NCBI GenBank assembly: GCA_028282885.1
Contig: JANQGX010000081.1
Location: 27,747 to 91,746 of the forward strand
Direction: 5' to 3'
DNA length: 64,000 bases
Origin: SAR324 cluster bacterium
Lineage (GTDB): Bacteria; SAR324; XYD2-FULL-50-16
The number at the start of each line of letters is the position of its first letter. Position 1 is the first letter of the stretch. The notes under the pieces are model-generated. The model was not told where the DNA came from. It was given only the letters and a program-made list of their open reading frames with translations, and searched no databases. Shown in pieces: positions 27,136 through 36,268 of the stretch. The translations under genes were made by a program, and so were the position numbers.

Positions 27136-28030
27136 TATTATTAGCTGGCTTGGTGTTAATGAGACTGTTGATTTTGTACCTTTGAAATAGCAAAGACTGC
27201 CAAGGAACAGAATATGAAAACAGTACTAGTGTATTGATAGGCTATACCTATCAACTCATTACAAACCCGCAAAGAACAGGGCTGCTTTCAATGCCCGGAA
27301 AACGCACTATTGTCGCTTCAACTGTGGATCAGTGAAAATGAGGGGACAAGCACTCTTTAAAGTCTGCTTATTTTCGCGGGATCGAAGCGACGGTTGTGTG
27401 TTGACAAGACACTATTCTTATGAAGGCGGAGTTTGTTTTGCGTTTTTCAAAGGTGTCCAGGCAGATTGACCATATCTTTTGAGCCGGTCGTATGATCGAA
27501 AGGGTGAGCCTTGTAATCCACTTTTTGAAAGTCAAGCTTTACTGTGGGGATTGACGATGTCAAAGAAAACCGAAAGCTGGTCCGGAGTTCCTTTCGTTAG
27601 GAGGCTTGATGTGGCTGTGAAAGACAGATAGGGGCGACTGGATTTTGGTCTGCCCGGTTCTCATGTCCGGGCGGACTAATCCTATAGTTGCTGGTAATTG
27701 GCTGAAGGGACAGTATTGTTTTGAATCCTGCCCAGGGCGTTCCGGTAGACCTCGCTTGGCGTAGTATCTCCAGATGTACAAATCTTTTCACAGTTATACT
27801 GCATAACCGATTTAAAAGTGGAATCCACCTTTGAATATCCCAGCACCTGCGCATAACCGGTCAAGAGGTCTCCATTCCCTGTCACATTGCAACCGAATTT
27901 CAGATTTACAGGTATTGATAAGCTCCTTTTATCATGGAGTAACCCTTTGGGTAAAAATCAACGATTCGGGATGGAAATAAACGGAAACTTATCATACCTG
28001 CCATCGAAATAACTCATTTCCAACTTGACC
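27136..28030. other. Long intergenic region
   Basis: 895 bp. It holds the operator-like palindrome near 27244. On the minus strand, about 27682-27915 reads as a stop-free, Cys-containing stretch (FGCNVTGNGDLLTGYAQVLG) ending in NYQQL, with no convincing start. It may be the C-terminal remnant of a secreted protein; I do not recognise it. Nothing else is seen. Confidence 0.4.
27234..27254. promoter_or_regulatory. Operator-like palindrome upstream of the xdhC operon
   Basis: TTGATAGG-N5-CCTATCAA, a perfect 8-bp inverted repeat. It lies 99 bp before the xdhC ATG and shares its core ATAGG-N5-CCTAT with the site upstream of the Mo-hydroxylase genes. Confidence 0.6.
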
Positions 28031-29029
28031 CTACTCGGTGTACCAGACCTCGTTCAGGTTGGACTGGCCTTCACCCCCGATAATCCATAGCTTTTCATCA
28101 TGGACCAAAAGATTGGGTCGCTGGGGAGTAAAATCGCCCGTGACATCAAGTTGCTCCCAATCATCCATGCCCGTTGAGCGCCAGACCTCATTGAAGTACT
28201 CATTGGTTTCCACGTCCTGACCCCCGACTACAAAAATCTTATCATCGAAAACAACAAAATAACCTTTCAGATCCTGACTGACATCGGGACCTTGGGTCCA
28301 TGTCACACCATCTGTTGAAGACCAGGAATCATACAAAATTGAAGTACCGTCCCAGCCGCCAACCATCCATAAGGCATCATTCCAGACCAGAGCAGTTGAA
28401 TGCTCCCTTGCCGGATAATCAGCCGATGCCGTCGCCCGGGTCCAGGTGGTTCCGTCATTGCTGTACCAGACATCATTCAGGGCGTCACCACTGGCATCTT
28501 CACCTCCGTATAGCCAGATGTTACTGTTGTAACCAACGACGTGTTGTCGTTGTCGGGCTGAAAATGGTGCAGAAGCGACCGAAAGGGTCCAGGTAATTCC
28601 GTCACTGGATGACCAAACATCATTCAGCACATCGTATGACGCATCCAATCCGGCAATCAGCCACATTTTGCTGTCAAGCACAACAAGCGAATGCTGAACC
28701 CTGGGAGAGAAGGCGGCGTCATCTGTCGCCTCGGTCCAGGTAGAGCCATCTGTTGAATACCAAACATCGTTCAGGAGATTGGAACCATCGTAACCACCGA
28801 CTATCCACATCTTGTTGTCAAAACTGACAAAGGCCGGTGCAGCCCTGGTGCTGAATCGCTGTGTCCCTTCCACTTCAGTCCATACTGTACCGGTTGTGTC
28901 TGCAGTAGTGTCAGTTCCGCTGGTTGTGGAAATGGTACCCTCATCGGAATCGTTACATCCGTGTACGATGAATCCCATCAAGAGCAGTCCGGTTAGTAAA
29001 AGCAGTCTTTTTTTCAGCTTCATAATCAT
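28031..29029 (-). CDS. Kelch-type beta-propeller lipoprotein
   Basis: 332 residues. A signal peptide ends at the lipobox FIVHGC, followed by a Thr/Ser-rich linker. Six Kelch-like repeats follow, each with a core such as KMWIVGGYDGSNLLNDVWYS and a trailing TDGSTWTEA. Six blades suggest a closed propeller. It is probably exported and anchored to a membrane; a binding role is likely but the ligand is unknown. GAGGGGG precedes the first ATG; the Met two codons later is a possible start. It is not similar in sequence to the seven-repeat lipoprotein at 3 kb, though the design is the same. Confidence 0.88.
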   Translation of the reverse strand: MIMKLKKRLLLLTGLLLMGFIVHGCNDSDEGTISTTSGTDTTADTTGTVWTEVEGTQRFSTRAAPAFVSFDNKMWIVGGYDGSNLLNDVWYSTDGSTWTEATDDAAFSPRVQHSLVVLDSKMWLIAGLDASYDVLNDVWSSSDGITWTLSVASAPFSARQRQHVVGYNSNIWLYGGEDASGDALNDVWYSNDGTTWTRATASADYPAREHSTALVWNDALWMVGGWDGTSILYDSWSSTDGVTWTQGPDVSQDLKGYFVVFDDKIFVVGGQDVETNEYFNEVWRSTGMDDWEQLDVTGDFTPQRPNLLVHDEKLWIIGGEGQSNLNEVWYTE

Positions 29030-29506
29030 TTCCCCCTCAAATCATTTGTTCCCTGTTTGTTCCTTTCTTTCCAAACCAAGCTCGGGAAGCATTTTCCCCA
29101 GCAGGGCTTCCCTTCCTTGTTCGCATTGAAGATCACAATTTACCTGCAAAAGCCTTACCGTTGCAAATATCTTCAATAAGTTGATGGAGTTGGAGAAAAG
29201 CCTCTTCTTCAAGCTCCGTTTTTTATGGTGGAAATCGACTATTTTGGACGATATTTCCGACGTCCAGACAATTTTGGGTAGGAAAATGATCTGATTTGAT
29301 GGATCCAAATGCAGTCAATCAACTCCACGGCAATGATGTCATTGTCCTGATAGAAAACCATAATCGGGGTGTTTTCAGCGGTGTTTGCCATGGTATTTAC
29401 ACAGTTCTTCCTGTGGTCCCGAACAGGTGAAGGTAAATCCCGGATCTTGTGATCTTCTGCAAACTCACTTGTCAATTAGCGAAGTCATTGAGCTGAAGCG
29501 GGTGTG
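29030..29506. other. Intergenic region between the MFS and Kelch genes
   Basis: 477 bp with no credible gene. One minus-strand stretch (TELEEEAFLQLHQLIEDICN, near 29150-29215) looks protein-like but is flanked by stops and not identified. Confidence 0.35.
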
Positions 29507-30790
29507 TTAGTTTTGTTGGGGCGCTTTGGCAATGAAACTCACCAGGCCGCCAAATACCAGCAATCCCGAGAAGAGAAAGAAGGGAAGCAGGTAATTTTGT
29601 TGAAGGTCGAAGCAGATAGCAGCAAACACAGGTCCAAGGGCATTGGCCATATACCGGAACACGCTGCTTAAACCCAGGGCTGTGCCGGAAGAGTATCGTC
29701 CGAAAAACTCGACCCAGATTAGTGCCAGAAGGGGCAGAAGTGCACCCCTGATGAATCCGTAAATAACGGCAAATCCGAATACCAGCCAAACATTTGTCAC
29801 AACCCTGAATACCAAGACAAAAATCCCTCCTAAAAGAATCATGGAACAGGCCAGAAGAATCTTCACGGGAATTTTTTCGGCCAGAAAACCGATTACCAGG
29901 GCTCCAAAAGCACTTAGAATCCAGATAACACTGATAACCATTACCGAAATCTCGGGTGAAAGCCCGTGATCAGTCAGAAAGGGAAAGATGTGAAAATTGG
30001 TACCGGCTCCCACAAAAAAAATGACACACGATATAACAATGAGCTGCCAGAAAGAAACGGTCCTCAGAATCTCTTGTCGACTCCAGGTTTTTTCATCTGC
30101 GACGAGCTCTTTTTCAATTCCGGGCTCTGTTGCTTTCGCTGTCTCCTCAACACTTTCACCGTCCGGCAGAAGGCCTAAATCTTCGGGACGTCTCCTTAAA
30201 AATATAATTGAGGGAATGGCGGATATAAAAAAGACGACTAAACCCAGCATGGCCCAGGCCATCCTCCATCCCACGCCGGTAATCATTATCTGGACAAGTG
30301 GCGGTAGCAGTGCCAGCCCGATCCTGCTGCCCAGCTGGGCGATGCCCATGGCCCGTCCCCGTTTTCTGATAAACCAGTTAGAGACACTAACAGTCACCAC
30401 CAGGTTGAGAAGACCGGCGGAGATCATCCGTCCGACACCAAAAAACAGGTAGAGCTGCCAGAGCGAAGATAACCAGGCCAAAGCGACCAGCCCGGCGGCC
30501 AGGATAGAGATTCCGAAAAATGCCATCATCCTTGGGCCTTGCCGGTCCAGAACCGGGCCTATAAAAGGTCCCAGAAATCCACCCGCCAGAGAACCCACGG
30601 CAATGGCTCCGGTAATCAGGGAGCGACTCCATCCGAACTCTGCCGCCATGGGAATCATAAAAATGGAGAGGATATTCTGAAAAACACCTGCCTGGGTTAC
30701 GCCCACCAGGAACGCAACAGCAACGATCACCCATCCGTAGTAAATGCCGAATGGCCCTTTTTTGAAGTTACACCTCTTTTTTGTTGTCAT
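29507..30790 (-). CDS. MFS transporter (OxlT/monocarboxylate-like)
   Basis: 427 residues with twelve predicted helices. The N-terminal GIYYGWVIVAVAFLVGVTQ and FGWSRSLITGAIAVGSLAGG are typical of the oxalate:formate antiporter/monocarboxylate branch. Motif A-type loop GPVLDRQGPRMMAFFG follows helix 2, and a charged central loop (RRRPEDLGLLPDGE) separates the halves. The substrate is probably an organic anion. It follows the ABHD14-like hydrolase gene by 22 bp, so the two are likely co-transcribed. Confidence 0.9.
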   Translation of the reverse strand: MTTKKRCNFKKGPFGIYYGWVIVAVAFLVGVTQAGVFQNILSIFMIPMAAEFGWSRSLITGAIAVGSLAGGFLGPFIGPVLDRQGPRMMAFFGISILAAGLVALAWLSSLWQLYLFFGVGRMISAGLLNLVVTVSVSNWFIRKRGRAMGIAQLGSRIGLALLPPLVQIMITGVGWRMAWAMLGLVVFFISAIPSIIFLRRRPEDLGLLPDGESVEETAKATEPGIEKELVADEKTWSRQEILRTVSFWQLIVISCVIFFVGAGTNFHIFPFLTDHGLSPEISVMVISVIWILSAFGALVIGFLAEKIPVKILLACSMILLGGIFVLVFRVVTNVWLVFGFAVIYGFIRGALLPLLALIWVEFFGRYSSGTALGLSSVFRYMANALGPVFAAICFDLQQNYLLPFFLFSGLLVFGGLVSFIAKAPQQN

Positions 30791-30812
30791 TTCATCGCCG
30801 GGATTTAAATGC

Positions 30813-31409
30813 TCAGGCCAAACCTTTCAGAAAACTGATCAGTTCCCGATGCCAGATACCCGGTTCGTCCAGGTAGCAGGGATGACCCGCGCCTTTGATC
30901 TTGATAAAGATAGAACGTTTAATCTTCTCGTGAAGTAATCGACCGTTATCAATATGAGATATCTTATCGTTATCCCCCCACAGAATCAGTGTTGGAGCAG
31001 TCACAAGGTGCAGTCGATCCCTGTTTTCCTTAACGCCGACGGCACCGAGCAGAACCACTCCACCTAACAAATCCGGTTGATCCAGGCTGAGTTCCAGACT
31101 TATTCGCCCGCTCATGGAAGGTCCGACAATTACAGGCTTTTCCAGGTTATGCTGCAGGATAAAACTCCGGATGACATCCGGTGGAGCGGTATCGCAGGAA
31201 GGTGATTCTCCGAATCCGGGCAGGTCCATTGCAAAAACCTTATGCCCTGCTTCGGCAAGTTTATCAATGGTTCCAAGCTTGTGCCAGGTTTCAGCATTGA
31301 ATTTCATTCCGTGGAGCAGGATGAGATCTCTCTTTCCGGCATTTCCGACCTCCAGAAAGCTGACAGTGCATCCCCCGATGCTCTCCCGCTTTTTTGTGAT
31401 TCTGTCCAT
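30813..31409 (-). CDS. ABHD14-like alpha/beta hydrolase
   Basis: 198 residues. LLHGMKFNAETWHKLGTIDK and AMDLPGFGESP form the oxyanion region. The nucleophile elbow is GPSMSGR and not the usual GxSxG. The acid and base are in LILWGDND and KGAGHPCYLDEPGIWH. The PSxSG elbow together with GAGHPCYLD-P-xxWH is the signature I associate with vertebrate ABHD14A/B (CCG1-interacting factor B), which are compact like this one. ABHD14B is reported to act as a lysine deacetylase with CoA; whether that holds here is unknown. GAGGATC precedes the ATG, and the gene is coupled to an MFS carrier. Confidence 0.87.
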   Translation of the reverse strand: MDRITKKRESIGGCTVSFLEVGNAGKRDLILLHGMKFNAETWHKLGTIDKLAEAGHKVFAMDLPGFGESPSCDTAPPDVIRSFILQHNLEKPVIVGPSMSGRISLELSLDQPDLLGGVVLLGAVGVKENRDRLHLVTAPTLILWGDNDKISHIDNGRLLHEKIKRSIFIKIKGAGHPCYLDEPGIWHRELISFLKGLA

Positions 31410-32194
31410 AATTGATCCTCGCTGATTTGATTTCCCTACAACTATGAATCATTTACCCTGATTGTGTCAGTTTTTTCGTAGAAGCAAACTGTTCCAGGTA
31501 AATGATTAGCACAGTTAATTGGTATGGAAATCCCAAACATTCCTATTGGATTATATCGATTTAAACGACTATTAAACCCATTAATTGCAGATTTATAGAC
31601 CGATGCTCTAATTCAGCAAGAAGGGAAACGGATTGTCGATCCGGCCAGCGTCCCTTGTGTTCGCTACCGAAAAGAATCAATCAGATGAATCTCCGTTTAT
31701 CTTCCAGTTGTTTGATCATTCATATTAGCATAAGAAAACCTCGGTTTCCGCTTTTCCGTAACCGTCAACAACGGCACGGGAATGGCGGATGAAGTCAAGA
31801 AGAGGATTTTCGAGCCCTTTTTCAACCACAAAAAGTGTGAAACATGAGACCGGCCCGGGCCTTTCGGTCTCTTATTTTGTCGTTACCGAAACCCACAAGG
31901 GAACAATCAGGGTTGATTCCACCCCGGGTAAAGTACCCGTTTTACTATCTCGCTGTCGCTCAACCTATCATGATATCTTCAGACTCATAAACCGGACATT
32001 TCGGCCCAGCTTCAGCAAGTAGAGTGTTGCAAATAAGCGAACCACTAAATTTTCAAAAATATTAATGTAAAAAAGTGTTTGAGTTTCGTGAATTTGTGTA
32101 TTTTGTTACCACATCGTTGGCGATATTCTAAAAACTCGGGAGTGGTTATCGACATTCATGCGGTTCAACATGAAACTGAATTCCAAGGATAACA
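31410..32194. other. Intergenic region carrying a histidine-kinase relic
   Basis: 785 bp between divergent genes. Only the kinase remnant (listed separately) is recognised; the rest is AT-rich and without coding signal. Confidence 0.45.
31757..31960 (+). pseudogene. Histidine kinase C-terminus (HATPase) remnant, frameshifted
   Basis: Frame 1 reads NNGTGMADEVKKRIFEPFF, the N and F boxes of a sensor kinase. After the T5 run near 31820 the reading continues one frame over as STTKSVKHETGPGLSVSYF, then VTETHKGTIRVDSTPGK, which is the G box and end of the ATPase fold (normally G-T-G-L-G-L-S). A frameshift, a damaged G box and no upstream kinase body mark it as a relic. Confidence 0.75.
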
Positions 32195-32851
32195 ATGAGT
32201 AAAAATGTTTTGATTACCGGCGCCTCGGGCATGGTCGGCGGCTTGGTGCTTGATCTGTGTTTGAAACACAGAGAGGTTAAAAGTATCACCAGCCTGGTCA
32301 GACATCCCTCCGGGATAAACCACGACAAATTGAATGAGGTCATTGTCGATGATTTCCTGAAGTTGGATGAAGACGCTCCTTATTTCCGCACCATTGATGT
32401 CGTCTACTATTGTATCGGTGTCTATACGGGTGCGGTTGACCGGGATACCTTTCGCATGATCACCGTGGATTACCCGGAGTACCTGGCAAAGGTGCTGGTA
32501 AAGCGACACAGCGAGATTGTTTTCTGTTTCTTGAGCGGTGCCGGTGCGGATCGATCCGAAAAGAGCCGGTTCATGTTTGCCAAAGACAAGGGAGTCATTG
32601 AAAACAGGCTGTCTGTCATGGCATTCAAGTCATTTCATGCATTTCGCCCCGGTTATATCTACCCGGTAACCCCCAGGCAGGAACCGAACTTTACGTATAG
32701 GATTTCACGGTGGCTATACCCTATCATTAAACTGCTCGGTTCCAATGCCAGCATAAAATCGACCGAATTGGCAGAAGTTATGTTTCAAGCGGGTATCAAA
32801 GGCTACAATCTGGAAATTTTTGAAAACAGGGATATTAAATCAAGAGCTTAA
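32195..32851 (+). CDS. NAD(P)-binding protein of the short-chain/epimerase type
   Basis: 218 residues. The Rossmann motif is VLITGASGMVGGLVLDLCLK, with VVYYCIGVYTGAVDRDTF and a C-terminal FHAFRPGYIYPV. This fits the small NAD(P)H-binding (HTATIP2/YwnB-like) group more than true epimerases. The catalytic Tyr-x3-Lys motif is not evident, so it may bind cofactor without being a classical reductase. AAGGAT precedes the ATG. It is followed 2 bp later by the phosphoesterase gene. Confidence 0.82.
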   Translation: MSKNVLITGASGMVGGLVLDLCLKHREVKSITSLVRHPSGINHDKLNEVIVDDFLKLDEDAPYFRTIDVVYYCIGVYTGAVDRDTFRMITVDYPEYLAKVLVKRHSEIVFCFLSGAGADRSEKSRFMFAKDKGVIENRLSVMAFKSFHAFRPGYIYPVTPRQEPNFTYRISRWLYPIIKLLGSNASIKSTELAEVMFQAGIKGYNLEIFENRDIKSRA

Positions 32852-32853
32852 AC

Positions 32854-33963
32854 ATGTCATTTGCGACTTATCTCATCTTTACCCTGGTCAACCTGGCTCT
32901 ATTCATTGCAGCCAATATCTATATTCCCAAAAGACTTTGCGCTCTCCTGGGAATTCAGAAAGCAAAACTGCAGATTCTGGGTTTTGTTCTGCTTACCGTC
33001 CTGGGAACGGCAGGTATTATGGCCGCCGCCCGGGTAACCAATCCGCTTCTGTTAAACCTGTTCAAGATCACCATTATCTGGCTGGGAGTGGTCTTTTACC
33101 TTTTTTTCCTGTTGCTGGTTTACGAGATTTTGAAATTCTTTGTTGTCGTCGACAGGAAGCATGCCGGAATCGGAATTATTGTTATCGCCCTTTTAGTGAG
33201 TATTTATGGCATCCGGAATGCCAGAAGTTATGAAGTCCATGAGGTTGATATACCGATGGATGGATTGCTTCATGAAGTGAGGATCTTCCATGTACCGGAT
33301 ATCCATCTTGGTCCTTTTCGTGGAAAAGAGACTTTGCAAAAGATTGTTGGGGATATTGAACGACTCAAACCTGATTTTGTAGCTGTTAATGGCGACCTGG
33401 TGGACGGGATGGATGGATTGGATCATGAAATCCTGGGGCTTTTCAAATCGGTAAGTCCTGATGTCGTATTCACGGGTGGCAATCATGACGAATACGTTAA
33501 CCTGCAACGGCTGGAGCAGATTCTGGGAGAAAATGGTGTAAAAGTCCTTAACAACGAAATTATCAGACGATTTGGCATTCAGCTTGTGGGATTGGCCTAT
33601 ATGAATGCCGACGACAAGGTCTATGATGCCCACGCTTCAAGTCGCACCGAAACAATCGCGAGTGTTCTTCCCGAACTTCAAATTGATCCGGATATTCCTT
33701 CAATCGCTCTTCACCATAGTCCAGTGGGAATCCGGTATATGAACGAAGCAGGAATAGACCTGGTATTGTCCGGTCATACCCATGCCGGTCAGTTTTTTCC
33801 GGCGACCCTGATCGCGAGTTTTCAGTTCGAATACTTGAAAGGTCTTTATGAATATAAAGATACCCTGGTGTATGTCAGCCAGGGCATAGGAACCTTTGGT
33901 CCCCCCATGAGAATCGGTACGGAAGGGGAAGCAACACTCGTCAGGTTGATTCCCCGTAAATAG
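32854..33963 (+). CDS. Membrane-anchored metallophosphoesterase (YkuE-like)
   Basis: 369 residues. The first 120 form about four membrane helices. The calcineurin-type domain then has HVPDIHLGPF (first metal site, an Ile where Leu is usual), VNGDLVDG, FTGGNHDEY, LHHSPVG and LSGHTHAGQFFP, so all metal ligands are present. Members cleave phosphodiester or pyrophosphate bonds, often of lipids, at the outer face of the membrane. It is coupled to the preceding NAD(P)-binding gene. Confidence 0.92.
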   Translation: MSFATYLIFTLVNLALFIAANIYIPKRLCALLGIQKAKLQILGFVLLTVLGTAGIMAAARVTNPLLLNLFKITIIWLGVVFYLFFLLLVYEILKFFVVVDRKHAGIGIIVIALLVSIYGIRNARSYEVHEVDIPMDGLLHEVRIFHVPDIHLGPFRGKETLQKIVGDIERLKPDFVAVNGDLVDGMDGLDHEILGLFKSVSPDVVFTGGNHDEYVNLQRLEQILGENGVKVLNNEIIRRFGIQLVGLAYMNADDKVYDAHASSRTETIASVLPELQIDPDIPSIALHHSPVGIRYMNEAGIDLVLSGHTHAGQFFPATLIASFQFEYLKGLYEYKDTLVYVSQGIGTFGPPMRIGTEGEATLVRLIPRK

Positions 33964-34106
33964 TGGATTGAAAAGCAGGGGGATTCTGGTAAAATTGATA
34001 AACAGACGGCCGATATTTCGGACAAAACCGGTTGCAGGTTTTAAAACCCGAATCAGTTCCCGGTTGGATTCAAATTCGGGATCAAGATTATTTTAAGGTG
34101 GTTATC

Positions 34107-35027
34107 ATGAAAAAATATCATTTCTCAACTGTGGCCGAGTATACACGATTATTGAACAGACCTGATCCGGAGCACCCGATGTTGAGTTTCCATACTTGTG
34201 AGCCATCGGACTGTACAAAGGTTATTTTTGATTCGGATGACCCGGTGGCGTTTTCTTCGGATTTTTATACGGTATCATTTAAGAAATTTATATCCGGCGA
34301 AATCCGTTACGGACGGACCAAATACGATTATACCAATGGTGTGTTGATGTTCACCGCTCCGAGGCAGGAACTTGTGTTTCAGGGAGTAATGACTGAATCG
34401 GTCGGATACAATGTTGCTTTTCATGAAGATTTTATCAAGGGGCATGAGATACGAAACCGGATTAAAAAATACTCTTTTTTCTCCTATGCTGTGAATGAGG
34501 CGCTTCACCTTTCGCCTCGTGAAGAAAAGCTTATCGAATCGATTTTTGAAAATATCGGCACCGAATACAACACCAATCCGGATGAATTCAGCAAAGATAT
34601 TATCCTGGCCCATATTGACGCTTTGTTGAAATACTCGAATCGATATTACAAGCGGCAGTTCATTAATCGTAAGGAGCTGACGGGGGAAATCTTCAGCAAA
34701 TTCGAGCAGATTATATTTGATTACTTCTCTTCGGGAAAATTTGAGGAACACGGGGTTCCCACGATTGAATCCATTGCGACTGCCCTGGGAATGTCTCCCC
34801 GTTATCTGAGCGATTCATTGAAGGCGGAGACCGGTAAGAGCGCAATGGATCACATTCATCTCTGTCTGATGGACGAAGCCAAAAACCTCCTGCTTGAACC
34901 CAATATCACCATCTCCGAAGCTGCATACAAGCTGGGATTTGAATACCCTCACTATTTCTCCCGACTCTTCAAAAAGAAAGTTGGAATAAATCCGACGGAT
35001 TATAGAAGACAACACATGGTGCATTAA
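34107..35027 (+). CDS. AraC-family transcriptional regulator
   Basis: About 306 residues. The N-terminal cupin-like AraC_binding region is followed by the DNA-binding domain: TIESIATALGMSPRYLSDSL and ITISEAAYKLGFEYPHYFSR, ending FKKKVGINPTDYRRQ. I chose ATG 34107 because AAGGTGG lies 6 bp upstream; an in-frame start at 34032 has no such site. It stands directly upstream of two MBL-fold genes on the same strand and may control them. Confidence 0.9.
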   Translation: MKKYHFSTVAEYTRLLNRPDPEHPMLSFHTCEPSDCTKVIFDSDDPVAFSSDFYTVSFKKFISGEIRYGRTKYDYTNGVLMFTAPRQELVFQGVMTESVGYNVAFHEDFIKGHEIRNRIKKYSFFSYAVNEALHLSPREEKLIESIFENIGTEYNTNPDEFSKDIILAHIDALLKYSNRYYKRQFINRKELTGEIFSKFEQIIFDYFSSGKFEEHGVPTIESIATALGMSPRYLSDSLKAETGKSAMDHIHLCLMDEAKNLLLEPNITISEAAYKLGFEYPHYFSRLFKKKVGINPTDYRRQHMVH

Positions 35028-35098
35028 TGTTGGGTTTGGTATGCAAGGAGTGATCTTCCCTTCAAATCGAGTGTCAACAGATAATTAAAAGGTAATGT

Positions 35099-36226
35099 AT
35101 GAACACGGATGGTCCAAAGCTGTTTAGCAGGTTGTTGCTAATCTCCATTCTCCTTACCGGTCTGCTATTGCCGGGATGCGGTACGGTCAGTACTGCGCAG
35201 ATCGAACGCGAACAGCGGGTTAAAAACTCTCCTCAGTACAATAGCGATGAAGTGGAGTTCGAGAATCCGATTAACGCGCCAATCATGGCAAAAGGATCCA
35301 CCTGGAAGTACATCAGGAAAAGCTTTTTCTCCTCACGGAAAGACCCTGAACCCACGGGTGATTTGCCGGTGGTTTCCATCAGGAAGAAGGATTGGGTGAA
35401 CATCCCGAAAACCGAGCTCTACTTTGCCTGGCTAGGTCACTCCAGTATCCTCATCGCTGCCGACGGGAAGACCATCCTGGTCGACCCGGTGCTGGAGGAG
35501 CGTGCTTCTCCCTTTACCTGGGTCGGTCCCACACGATTTCATCCGACTCCGGTTACAGTTGACGGGCTACCCCCGATCGATGTGGTTTTGATTACCCATG
35601 ATCACTATGATCACTTGGAAGAGCCGACCATGAAGGCACTGGCTGATAAAGCGGGATTGTTTGTTGTACCACTGGGGATCGGCAACCTGCTGGAAGAGTG
35701 GGAGATTCCAACCAGTAAGATTGTAGAACTGGACTGGTGGGAAAGTCACAGAATGGGCACCTTGCAGTTTACGGCCACTCCCGCCGTACATTATGCCAAC
35801 AGGGGGCTTTTCGATGGTAACGAGAGACTCTGGTGCTCCTGGTCGATCAGGGGAGAATACAAAAGCTTTTTTGTCAGCGGGGACTCCGGATATTTCGACG
35901 GTTTTAGAAAAATTGGTAAAAAACTGGGACCGTTTAATGTCACCTTCCTTAAAATCGGGGCTTATGATGAAATGTGGAGGCAGATTCACATGACACCGGA
36001 AGAGGCTGTGCAGCAGCATCAGGATCTTCGCGGCGATGTTATGGTGCCTTTGCATTGGGCAACCTTCGACCTGGGTCTGCATCCCTGGTACGAGCCCATT
36101 GAGCGAATGATTGCGGCGGCGGATCAGCAGGAAGTAAATTATGTAACCCCCAGGATCGGTCAACAATTCAATCTCAATCTCCTGTTAGAGCTGAAACCCT
36201 GGTGGCGCAACGTAGATAAATTGTGA
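35099..36226 (+). CDS. MBL-fold metallohydrolase, lipoprotein (NAPE-PLD/UlaG-like)
   Basis: 375 residues. A signal peptide ends at the lipobox LLLPGC. The metallo-beta-lactamase fold has WLGHSSILIAADGKTILVDP, THDHYDHLEEPTMKAL (the HxHxDH metal site), TATPAVHYANRG and SGDSGYFDGF, as in the Lactamase_B_2 group that includes NAPE-phospholipase D and RomA. The product may cleave a phosphodiester or lactone outside the cytoplasm. It is followed 42 bp later by a paralogue of nearly the same design. Confidence 0.9.
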   Translation: MNTDGPKLFSRLLLISILLTGLLLPGCGTVSTAQIEREQRVKNSPQYNSDEVEFENPINAPIMAKGSTWKYIRKSFFSSRKDPEPTGDLPVVSIRKKDWVNIPKTELYFAWLGHSSILIAADGKTILVDPVLEERASPFTWVGPTRFHPTPVTVDGLPPIDVVLITHDHYDHLEEPTMKALADKAGLFVVPLGIGNLLEEWEIPTSKIVELDWWESHRMGTLQFTATPAVHYANRGLFDGNERLWCSWSIRGEYKSFFVSGDSGYFDGFRKIGKKLGPFNVTFLKIGAYDEMWRQIHMTPEEAVQQHQDLRGDVMVPLHWATFDLGLHPWYEPIERMIAAADQQEVNYVTPRIGQQFNLNLLLELKPWWRNVDKL

Positions 36227-36268
36227 ATGGGATACTCAAAAATTTAATGGTTTAGGTGAGATACTGAT

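Noticed and set aside
29150..29215. Possible UxaA/altronate dehydratase C-terminal remnant (TELEEEAFLQLHQLIEDICN)
   Set aside because: Too short and without the flanking motifs; the similarity could be chance.
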